64,000 bases of DNA, from NCBI RefSeq assembly GCF_003054175.1, contig NZ_QBKN01000003.1, positions 165,598 to 229,597 of the forward strand, in the 5' to 3' direction. Under the pieces are notes generated by a model that worked only from the letters and a program-made list of their open reading frames with translations, searched no databases and was not told where the DNA came from. Position 1 is the first letter of the stretch; each line of letters begins with the position of its first letter. The DNA is from Allosediminivita pacifica (GTDB taxonomy: Bacteria; Pseudomonadota; Alphaproteobacteria; Rhodobacterales; Rhodobacteraceae). This document shows positions 10,899 through 18,306 of the stretch, one piece after another. A program made the position numbers and the translations under genes.

Positions 10899-11617
10899 AC
10901 ATCGCGATGTGGAGCGGGCCGCGGAACCTCTCCTCGGCCATGATGTACGCCTTCGATCAGCGCGCCGACTGCGCAGTGATCGACGAGCCGTTCTACGGCC
11001 CCTACCTGCGCATGACGGGCCTCACCCACCCCATGGCGGACGAGATCATGGCCTCGCGCCCCGAGGATGCGGAAACCGTGCAGGACCAGCTGCGCGGGCC
11101 CGCCCCGGGCGGCAAGGCGCATTTCTACCAGAAGCAAATGTGCCAGCACATGATCCCCGGCATGCCGCGCGACTTCATGGCCGACTGCGTCAACGTCTTC
11201 CTGATCCGGCATCCCGCCCGCGTCGCCTCGAGCTTTCTCAAGGGATACCCCGAGACCGTCGCGACCGACCTCGGCTATGACCTCCAGGCCGAGCTTTTCG
11301 ACGAGGTGAAGGCCATGGGCCAGGAACCCGTCGTCATCGACAGCGCCGACATCCGTGAAGACCCCGAGGGTATGCTGCGCGCACTTTGCGAGGCGATCGG
11401 CATTCCCTTCGATCCGGCGATGCTCTCCTGGCCCTCCGGTCCCAAGGGTTGCGACGGCGTCTGGGCGCCGCACTGGTACAAGAGCCTGCACGCTAGCACA
11501 GGCTTTGCCGGGGCCGAGGGGCCGCTGCCCGAGGTGACAGGTCGTGTCGGCGAATTGGTGGAAGAAACGATGCCCTACTACCAGCGCCTTGCCAGCCGGA
11601 CACTCGCGCGGGTGTAA
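10895..11617 (+). CDS. P-loop sulfotransferase-like protein coupled to the aminotransferase
   Basis: 240 residues. It begins with [20 protein letters not shown], where SGPRNLSS (7-14) resembles the 5'-phosphosulfate-binding loop of sulfotransferases; [19 protein letters not shown] in the middle resembles the 3'-phosphate-binding Arg/Ser segment. These suggest binding of PAPS or a similar nucleotide, but I cannot name an acceptor. The ATGA overlap with the aminotransferase points to a joint function. From memory, some plant proteins annotated as branched-chain aminotransferase-like join these two domains in one chain; this needs checking. No membrane segment or signal peptide is seen. Confidence 0.8.
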   Translation: MNIAMWSGPRNLSSAMMYAFDQRADCAVIDEPFYGPYLRMTGLTHPMADEIMASRPEDAETVQDQLRGPAPGGKAHFYQKQMCQHMIPGMPRDFMADCVNVFLIRHPARVASSFLKGYPETVATDLGYDLQAELFDEVKAMGQEPVVIDSADIREDPEGMLRALCEAIGIPFDPAMLSWPSGPKGCDGVWAPHWYKSLHASTGFAGAEGPLPEVTGRVGELVEETMPYYQRLASRTLARV

Positions 11618-11657
11618 TGCTTCCTCCTTCGCGACGCTTCGGACCTGACCCGCGCGC

Positions 11658-13253
11658 TCAATTCTGGGTGTAAAGCCCTATGGAGCCCACCTGGCAGTCC
11701 CGCCCTCGGATCGTGTCGGTCAGCGCCGGGTCGATCCGCTTGCCGGCCCCCGCCTGCAAGGCCCGGTGCAGGTCCTCTGCCGGTTCGGGGCAGGCCACGG
11801 CATAGAGCTGGTCCGCCCCGGTCGGCGGCACCACTGCGAAGGTGGCCGAGATCCCTTCGGACGCCACCAGCCCTCCGCCCGGCCTTTCGGGAAAGAGCGG
11901 CTGGATATTGCCGTTGGCGGCCACGTTGAACAGCGTGAGATAGGGCTTCGCCTCGCTTGGCGGCACGAAGTCGAAACTCGCTTCCTGTCCGAGCGACAGC
12001 GTGCCGTTGCCATGCTGCGCGGTGATCGACACCGGCGGTTCGGAGGCCACGGTGAGCGAATCCAGCGTCGCGAGGCCGATCGCCCGCGCCACCAGCGCGT
12101 CCGCTTCCTTCGGCCAGTCGTCCGAGCGGTTCTCACCCGTCGATGCGCTGACGCTCGTGATGCGGTCGCCGGTGTGGTTGTAGACATCCCAAAGCCCGGC
12201 GCCCTGTTCCTCGAAGGTCAGGACCGCCCCTGTCGGTACGCGCGTGATCTTCTCGGGATCGAGCCCCGGCGGCAGCGCGCCGAGAAAGTTGACCGACACG
12301 CGCTCGGGCGCCCTTGGCGCCTGTGGTCGCGTGTCGCGCGCCGCCGTCAGCGACAGGACCCGCTGGTCGTCACCCTCGGGGAAAAGCCGCGGCTGCTGGC
12401 TCTGGTTCATCCGGGCAAAGACCCGCTGTTCGAGGAAAGACGCCAACTCCCCGCGGCTCAGGGCATTGTCGCCGTCCGTGTCCGCCGCCCCCGAAAGCGC
12501 CTCGGCGAAATACCACGACAGAGCGCCGTGCATCTTGCCGTCTATCTCGGTCTCGTTGATCCGTAGCACCTCGCTCGCAGTGGCGAGGATCTGCGTCAGG
12601 TGGGGCAGGCCCTCGAAGCTCTCGCTGTCGGGCGTTGGCGGCACGTTGGCAAGGCTCGGATCCGGCAGCCCGTCGAAGATCCCGCCGAAGCGCGACACCG
12701 TGAAGGCCGCCGACCGCACAAGCCCGCCCGCGTGACAGGAGTCGAAGACCCAGACCACCTGGTATTCCGACGCGCCCTGCATCAGTGTGCGCAGCTCGTC
12801 GTCCGACAGCCGACCCGTTCCGGGACGCGAAGGATCGAAGTCGTGGAACATGATGATCTCGTCGAGCCCGTCGTCCTCGTCGTATGGCTCCGAGGCCTCG
12901 CGCTCCTGCGCGCCATGCCCGGCAAAGGTCACGATCAGCGTGTCGCCGGGGTCGGCCGCGGCCTTCAGCCGCTCGAAGGCATCGAGAAAGGCCTGCACCG
13001 TCGCGCCCTCGTCCATCAGCACGCGATCCTCGGCCAGCTCGACACCGGCCGCACGCAGCGCCGTGGCCACGGTCTCGGCATCGTTGCGGGCGCCCAGAAG
13101 ATCGTAGGGCTGTCCACGGGGCATGCCTGCCGAGTAGGGCTGGAAGGCGGCGTATTCGTTGATGCCCACCACCAGTGCATGCTGATCGGCACGGGCAGGG
13201 TTCGCCGCAAACAGGGCCAAAGCCGCTGCGGCCAAAAGAGCTCTGCTATTCAT
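11658..13253 (-). CDS. Exported caspase-like (peptidase C14) protease with EF-hand-like loop
   Basis: 531 residues from ATG 13253 (an in-frame TTG two codons earlier is possible). A signal peptide covers residues 1-23. The caspase p20-like domain runs from about 25 to 270: HALVVGINEY, the histidine of TFAGHG (H113) and the cysteine of DSCHAG (C173) are the expected catalytic pair. Residues 258-269 (DTDGDNALSRGE) match the 12-residue EF-hand loop with D1, D3, D5 and E12, suggesting calcium binding. The remaining 250 residues include a DUF4384-like region (FNVAANGNIQPLFP). The start overlaps the ompA-like gene end by 8 bases. It is the third gene of the kinase operon and a likely effector; substrates are unknown. 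Confidence 0.9.
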   Translation of the reverse strand: MNSRALLAAAALALFAANPARADQHALVVGINEYAAFQPYSAGMPRGQPYDLLGARNDAETVATALRAAGVELAEDRVLMDEGATVQAFLDAFERLKAAADPGDTLIVTFAGHGAQEREASEPYDEDDGLDEIIMFHDFDPSRPGTGRLSDDELRTLMQGASEYQVVWVFDSCHAGGLVRSAAFTVSRFGGIFDGLPDPSLANVPPTPDSESFEGLPHLTQILATASEVLRINETEIDGKMHGALSWYFAEALSGAADTDGDNALSRGELASFLEQRVFARMNQSQQPRLFPEGDDQRVLSLTAARDTRPQAPRAPERVSVNFLGALPPGLDPEKITRVPTGAVLTFEEQGAGLWDVYNHTGDRITSVSASTGENRSDDWPKEADALVARAIGLATLDSLTVASEPPVSITAQHGNGTLSLGQEASFDFVPPSEAKPYLTLFNVAANGNIQPLFPERPGGGLVASEGISATFAVVPPTGADQLYAVACPEPAEDLHRALQAGAGKRIDPALTDTIRGRDCQVGSIGLYTQN

Positions 13254-14196
13254 TTTCAAAAATCACTTCTATCCGACGCGCGATAAGGCGCTGCTGCTCC
13301 GGCGTGTAAATGCCTTGCTCCAGGATGCGCGGCTGGTCCTCACCACCCCGCCCATCCACCCGGATGACTGCCCCGACACCGCGTCCCTCAAGGTAATCCC
13401 GCACCGCCTCGGCACGCTCGAGGGACAGGATGCGGTTTTCAAGGCTCGGTCCCTCGGCGTCCGTATGCCCGACGATCCGCAGCGGGATGCCCGACGGCAG
13501 GCCGCGCAGGTAGCCGGCAAGGGCCCGCGCCTCCTCCTCCGACTCCCGCGTCAGCCTGTCGGTGCCCGGCTCGAAACGCAGCGGTAGAAGGATGCGGTCG
13601 ATCCCGCCCGAGGCCGAGGCCACCACGTTGTAGGCGTCGCCCTCCGTCCCGCCACGCAGTCCGAGCTCAAGCGCCCGCATCACGCCGCTCACGCTGCCGT
13701 CGACACGGATCGTGGCCCGCGTCGATCCGCTGACCAGCATGGCTTCCTGCGCCAGCGCGACAAGCCGCGGCACTGCCGGCTCGAGCCCTGGGTTCTGCGC
13801 AGTCACATCTGCCGCGCCCAGCGTGTCGAGTGCGAGGTTGTAGGCCCGCGCCGCCTCGTCGAAGGCGCCCCTCCGGGTGGCCAGCGCCCCGCGCATCGCC
13901 AGCACCTCCCAGTGCATCAACGGCGCGCTGTCGAGCAGCGCCTCGGCTTGCTCGGCCTCCCCCGACTGCAACAGTGAGCTCGCCCTCCGTGCAGCCAGTG
14001 ACGAGGTTGCCTGAAGCGCGGTCCGGACCACCTCGGGATCGCAGCCAAGGTCCCGCAGCCCGCGCGCCTTGCGGATCAGCTCGGACACCGGGGTGACCGG
14101 GGCCTGGGCATCCCATGCCTCGCGCGCCGAGGCACAGTCCGCCGAAGCGGCCCCGGTGAAAAGCAGGAAAGCGGCTGTGGCAGCAAGCGGTTTCAT
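13246..14196 (-). CDS. OmpA-family C-terminal domain protein, exported
   Basis: 316 residues. Signal peptide MKPLAATAAFLLFTGAASA, then a helical region (about 25-180) rich in alanine that looks like TPR-type repeats, then an OmpA/MotB domain from about 195: LPLRFEPGTDRLTRES, RIVGHTDAEGP, NRILSLERAEAVRDYL. Such domains bind peptidoglycan noncovalently, so the protein probably sits in the periplasm against the cell wall. It lies between the kinase (48-bp gap) and the protease (8-bp overlap) and is presumably a sensor or anchor of that operon. Its native N-terminal domain is not the eight-stranded OmpA barrel. Confidence 0.88.
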   Translation of the reverse strand: MKPLAATAAFLLFTGAASADCASAREAWDAQAPVTPVSELIRKARGLRDLGCDPEVVRTALQATSSLAARRASSLLQSGEAEQAEALLDSAPLMHWEVLAMRGALATRRGAFDEAARAYNLALDTLGAADVTAQNPGLEPAVPRLVALAQEAMLVSGSTRATIRVDGSVSGVMRALELGLRGGTEGDAYNVVASASGGIDRILLPLRFEPGTDRLTRESEEEARALAGYLRGLPSGIPLRIVGHTDAEGPSLENRILSLERAEAVRDYLEGRGVGAVIRVDGRGGEDQPRILEQGIYTPEQQRLIARRIEVIFENE

Positions 14197-14244
14197 GGTC
14201 AGAACCTTGCGGAGTGCTCTGGATTCAACTCAGGTTGCCTCCGT

Positions 14245-16776
14245 TCATTGGTCAAGCGTCAGCAAGCGCAGCGTTTCGTCGTCCGAGGCCGAGATGATCT
14301 GCCGGCCGCCCGGCCCCACCGCCACGGCACGGATCTGGTCTCCGTGACCGCCCAGCACGCGGCGCACGCGCAGTTCCCGGTCGCGCAGCTGCACCTGACT
14401 GTCGTCCGATCCCGTCACGAGGAACTCGCTCGACGGCGAGGCGGCGATGCTGGTCACGCCTGCGACCGGCGCATCGGCCAGCCGCCAGGTGTCGCCTGAC
14501 CGGGTCCAGGCCAGCACCATCTCGTCCTGCGTCGTGGCGTAGAGCGTCTGCCCGTCCGGTGCGAAGGAGACCGAGGTGATCCAGGCCTCGGCATCGCCGA
14601 GATCGGCCAGAAGCGCCTCGGTCCGTGCATCCCAGATCCGCACCGTCCGGTCGTAGCTTCCCGAGGCAATCAGGTTGCCGTCGGGACTGAAGGCCACCCC
14701 GGTGACCCAGTCGCTGTGCGCGTCGACGACCTGCGGCGGCGCATCCTCGCGCCCCCAGATCCGCACCGACCCGTCGGGCAACCCGGCAGCGATCCGGTCG
14801 CTGCCGGGGCCGACCACCGCCGACTGCACGAAGGTATTGCCCGTCTCGATGCTGCGTCGCTGGGTCAGGCGGCGGGTGTCCCAGACCGTGATCCGGCCCT
14901 CGTCCGACGCCGAGATGAAGAACTGCCCGTCGGGGCTGAATGCCACCGATGTCACGTCCTTCTCGTGTCCGGTCAGTGTCTGGCGCAACCGACCGGTTTC
15001 CGCGTCCCAGACGCGGACGGTGTTGTCGTTGCCCCCCGACACGATGAGTTCGCCGCGCGGGTCGAAGGCGACGGCGCGCACCACTTCGGTATGCCCGCGC
15101 AGCACCTGCGATCCGAAGGTGTCGCGCCGCCAGGCCGCGAGGCTGGCAGCGGGTCCCGAGGGCTGCACAGCGGGGCCGGGGTCGTCCTGCTGCTGGACCG
15201 CCGGCACCAGCCGTGCGCCGTCCTGCCCCTGCTGCCCCTGCGCCTGCCGCAGTTGGGCGTTCAGCCGCGCGATCTCGGCCTGCGCCTCGTCGCGGGCCTG
15301 CTGAAGCTCACGCCGCAGTGCCGCGCTCGTGTTGCGTTCTGCGCTCAGTTGCCGTTCCAGTTCGGCATCCGAGGTATTCCCGTTCGCCTGCGCCTTGTCG
15401 AGCTGATCGCGCAGCGCCGCCACCTCTTGGGTCTCCCCGAGCGAGGCGGCATCGAGCTGCGATTGCAGCTTTCGCGCGGCGGTTTCGGCGTCTGCAAGCC
15501 GCTGCTCCAGTGCCGCGACCTCGGTGCCGCGCTGCTGGCGGACGTTTTCGAGCTGCGCCGACAGGATGGTGATGCGGTTCTCTGCATCGGCAAGCTGCCC
15601 GGCCCCGACCGTCAGCCGGTCGCGCAGGGCTTCGGTCTCGTTTTCGGCCTGCGTCGCCCGAGCATGAAGCGCCGCCACATCCGTCGGGATCTCGGGCAAT
15701 CGGCTTCCGAACGACCCCGACACCGCCGCCATTGCGACCGCTCCGATCGCCAGCCCCGCGACCGAGGCGAGCAGCAGCTTGCCCAGGATCGGCTCTGGCG
15801 GCGCGGGCGGATGGTGCGCGGCGGCGTAGTTCTGCGCCACGCTCTGACCCAGGGCCATCGTGTCCGGCATCACGGGGCGCAGCATCTCCTGCCACTCTCC
15901 GGCACTCTGGATCCGGTCTCGCCGCGCCAGCGACAGCGTCTGGTCGATCGAGGCGAGAAAAACCGGCGGATAGCCGGGGTGGTTGCCGGTCAGCGGCACC
16001 AGCGGATCGGTCTTCTGTTCGGCCAGCGCCTGGTTGCGCTCGGGCGCGGGCGGCGGCGCATGTCCGGTGATGGCCGCGTAGAAGGTCGCCGCCACCGAGT
16101 AGAGGTCGCTCGCCAGGCCCTGCTCCACCCCGGTGATGTAGAATTCGTTCGGAGAATAGCCGTCGGCCACCACCGGCAGGGTCGACAGCTTCACGCTCTG
16201 CTTGGTCGCCTCCACCCGCGCCGCGCCGAAGTCGATCACCACAGGCTTGCCCTCTGGATCGACGAGGATATTCCCCGGCTTGATGTCGCGGTGCAGGATG
16301 TTCGCAGAATGCACGGTCGCGACGGCGCTCAGAAGGTAATGCGCGAACATCATCACGTAGTCCGGGGTCAGCCGTTCGGGGTAGCGATCGATGACCGTCT
16401 GGAAATCCGACCCCTGAACGTAGTTCATCACCATGTAGGCGGTGCCGTTCTCGGTGAAAGCCGTCAGCACGTTCACCACGTGGGGCGAGTTCAGCCCAGC
16501 AAGCGTCTCGGCCTCGCGCAGGAACAGCGCGATGCACTTCTCGAAGGTCGGTTCGCTGCTTTTCGAGGCCGGCCGCACCCGGGTGTCATGCGTTCGCCGC
16601 GACAGGCCCGCCGGAAAGCATTCCTTGATGACAACATCGCGGCCGAACCGGTCCTGCGCCATGTAAGTCATTCCGAAGCCGCCGGAGGCGAGGAAGCGGG
16701 TGATGGTGTACTGCCCGTCCGCAAGCGTCGCGCCGGGGGGCAACTGCGTGTCGGAAAGCTCTTCAAGGTCGGTCAT
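14245..16776 (-). CDS. Transmembrane Ser/Thr protein kinase with coiled coil and WD40 propeller
   Basis: 843 residues. Kinase domain about 20-300 with glycine loop ASGGFGMTY, catalytic lysine K51, HRDIKPGN at 162-169 and DFG at 182-184, so it should be active. A single membrane segment spans about 331-352, then a coiled coil from about 365 to 525 rich in Gln/Glu/Ala, then seven WD40-type repeats from about 560 to the end (VRVWD, ITVWD, VRIWG, VRIWD and degenerate ends). With one membrane span, the propeller should be in the periplasm. First gene of the kinase-OmpA-caspase operon. It resembles Hanks-type kinases with extracytoplasmic sensor propellers, although those normally carry NHL or PASTA repeats. 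Confidence 0.93.
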   Translation of the reverse strand: MTDLEELSDTQLPPGATLADGQYTITRFLASGGFGMTYMAQDRFGRDVVIKECFPAGLSRRTHDTRVRPASKSSEPTFEKCIALFLREAETLAGLNSPHVVNVLTAFTENGTAYMVMNYVQGSDFQTVIDRYPERLTPDYVMMFAHYLLSAVATVHSANILHRDIKPGNILVDPEGKPVVIDFGAARVEATKQSVKLSTLPVVADGYSPNEFYITGVEQGLASDLYSVAATFYAAITGHAPPPAPERNQALAEQKTDPLVPLTGNHPGYPPVFLASIDQTLSLARRDRIQSAGEWQEMLRPVMPDTMALGQSVAQNYAAAHHPPAPPEPILGKLLLASVAGLAIGAVAMAAVSGSFGSRLPEIPTDVAALHARATQAENETEALRDRLTVGAGQLADAENRITILSAQLENVRQQRGTEVAALEQRLADAETAARKLQSQLDAASLGETQEVAALRDQLDKAQANGNTSDAELERQLSAERNTSAALRRELQQARDEAQAEIARLNAQLRQAQGQQGQDGARLVPAVQQQDDPGPAVQPSGPAASLAAWRRDTFGSQVLRGHTEVVRAVAFDPRGELIVSGGNDNTVRVWDAETGRLRQTLTGHEKDVTSVAFSPDGQFFISASDEGRITVWDTRRLTQRRSIETGNTFVQSAVVGPGSDRIAAGLPDGSVRIWGREDAPPQVVDAHSDWVTGVAFSPDGNLIASGSYDRTVRIWDARTEALLADLGDAEAWITSVSFAPDGQTLYATTQDEMVLAWTRSGDTWRLADAPVAGVTSIAASPSSEFLVTGSDDSQVQLRDRELRVRRVLGGHGDQIRAVAVGPGGRQIISASDDETLRLLTLDQ

Positions 16777-16803
16777 CTGTGAAACCTATGCGATCGGGCT
16801 CAA

Positions 16804-16818
16804 ATAAACTTACCTAAC
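16804..16818 (-). promoter_or_regulatory. Candidate shared site upstream of the kinase operon
   Basis: On the gene strand the sequence is GTTAGGTAAGTTTAT, ending 27 bases before the kinase ATG. It matches 13 of 15 positions of the site at 22946-22960, and the overlapping TAACGTTAGGTAAG matches 12 of 14 positions of the site at 24672. Orientation relative to the gene differs between sites. Function is inferred only from position and similarity. Confidence 0.35.
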
Positions 16819-16880
16819 GTTACTCTCTCGAACTCCGGCTGTCAGCCAGCCGCGCGGGGGCGTGATCCTGCCGTGATGCG

Positions 16881-17825
16881 TCATGTCACGAGCAGGTAGA
16901 CGGCGCTCAGCGTGATCCAGAGCGCCGCCAGCGTCTTGAGCCAGAGCGGCCCCAGCCACCCGGCGATGATCCGTGCGATGAAGCCGCCCAGCATGGCGCC
17001 GGGGATTGCGATGAGCGCCACCTCGGGGCGCAGGAAACCCGCCCAGATGTTGAACCAGATCCCGGTGATCACGCAGATCACCGACACCCAGACCGCCGCC
17101 GCGATGGCGATCCGCGTGGGGTACTTCCGCAGCAGCAGGTAGATCGCCATGAACTCTCCGATCCCCACCGAAAAAAGTGCCGTGACGAAGCCGCCCGCCG
17201 CGCCGAGGATCAACAGCATGTAGAGATCGAAGCGCGTCAGGTGCAGGCGCCGCTCGCTCGCGGGCTGGCGCCTCTGGACCCAGGTGAAGACCAGCAAAAA
17301 GACCCCCAGCGCCAGCGAGGCCACCTTGAACCACGCGATCAGCGAGGCGCCGTCGACGGCCCGAACGATGAAGATCTGGGTGAAGAGCAGCACCGGGATC
17401 CCCAGCGCCAGCGGCGCAAAGACGACGCCCTGTAGCGTCGTTCCGGGCACCTTCTCCTTCCAGGGCAAGGAATCCTTCACGAAGATCGCCCAGGCCCAGG
17501 TCAGCGTGCCCACCGACATGCCAAAGCACTGGATCGCAAAGGAGACGGCGACGGATTCCTTGGGCCCGAGCTCGGCCAGCCTGCGGAACTCCGGCGCGAT
17601 CATGATCGCGCCGTCCTGAAGTGCCGCAAAGACCGGCACGAAAACCACGCCGCCTCCGGTGCCCGTGGCATTGGCGATGATCGCGCCCAGGACGCCCACG
17701 GGGAAAAACAGCCAGAGTGCCGCGACCGCATCGAGGCTCAGGTCCGAGCCGCGGAACAGAAGGATCCACCCGATCACCAGCAGCACCAGATGGATCGGGA
17801 TCCAGATGCGTACGAGGCGGGCCAT
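16881..17825 (-). CDS. TSUP (TauE/SafE) family membrane permease
   Basis: 314 residues, almost wholly hydrophobic, with about 8 membrane segments. The first half has VGVLGAIIANATGTGGGVVFVPVFA, written here as its key part ANATGTGGG, which is the conserved glycine-rich TSUP motif; the second half carries its repeat, GAAGGFVTALFSVGIGEF. TSUP proteins move organic or inorganic sulfur compounds such as sulfite or sulfoacetate, generally outward. No sulfur genes are adjacent; it is the last gene of the FHA/VWA operon, three bases after the small membrane protein. Its role there is unknown. Confidence 0.85.
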   Translation of the reverse strand: MARLVRIWIPIHLVLLVIGWILLFRGSDLSLDAVAALWLFFPVGVLGAIIANATGTGGGVVFVPVFAALQDGAIMIAPEFRRLAELGPKESVAVSFAIQCFGMSVGTLTWAWAIFVKDSLPWKEKVPGTTLQGVVFAPLALGIPVLLFTQIFIVRAVDGASLIAWFKVASLALGVFLLVFTWVQRRQPASERRLHLTRFDLYMLLILGAAGGFVTALFSVGIGEFMAIYLLLRKYPTRIAIAAAVWVSVICVITGIWFNIWAGFLRPEVALIAIPGAMLGGFIARIIAGWLGPLWLKTLAALWITLSAVYLLVT

Positions 17826-17828
17826 TTC

Positions 17829-18287
17829 TCAAAGCCTCCCGAACCGGCCGCCCTTGTAGCGCCAGCGCACGAAGAGCACGGCCAGCGGCCCGAGCAGGAG
17901 GACAAAGCCGATCAGAAAGACCCAGGCGAAGTGGAAGCTGGCCAGCCGAATGGTCTCGCCCCGCTGAAAGGCGAACTCGTCCAGCCAGGGAATCCACTCC
18001 AGCGACGCCAGCGACAGCACGATCACGAATTCGATGATCGAGAAGAAGAATTGATAGGCGAAGGGCCAGTCGCGGTCCCAGCGCAGCCGCTGGATCAGGA
18101 TGTAGAGCGGATCGAGGATCACGCCCACGACCAGCAGCGCCAGAAGCACCCCCAGAAGCATGAGCAGCAGCCCGCCGTCGTAGGGCAGCCCGCCCACGAA
18201 AAGCGCGTAGAGAAGGGTGACCGGCAGGCCGACGACGATGATCAGGAAGAGGCGGGTCTCGATACGTCCGCGAAGGGTGGGCAACAT
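17829..18287 (-). CDS. Small four-helix membrane protein, function unknown
   Basis: 152 residues with about four hydrophobic stretches (roughly 12-32, 39-60, 83-100 and 121-142) and a basic C-terminus (RWRYKGGRFGRL). I do not recognise the family. It ends three bases before the TSUP start and begins 19 bases after the FHA-flavoprotein stop, so it belongs to that operon. The TSUP protein's tight coupling suggests a partner subunit, but that is inference. Confidence 0.75.
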   Translation of the reverse strand: MLPTLRGRIETRLFLIIVVGLPVTLLYALFVGGLPYDGGLLLMLLGVLLALLVVGVILDPLYILIQRLRWDRDWPFAYQFFFSIIEFVIVLSLASLEWIPWLDEFAFQRGETIRLASFHFAWVFLIGFVLLLGPLAVLFVRWRYKGGRFGRL

Positions 18288-18306
18288 GGCAGATCTCGCA
18301 AGCAGG

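Noticed and set aside
16810..17997. 395-codon minus-strand frame overlapping the TSUP gene in another frame
   Set aside because: Arg/Gly/Pro-rich without membrane segments, while the other frame gives a clear TSUP permease.
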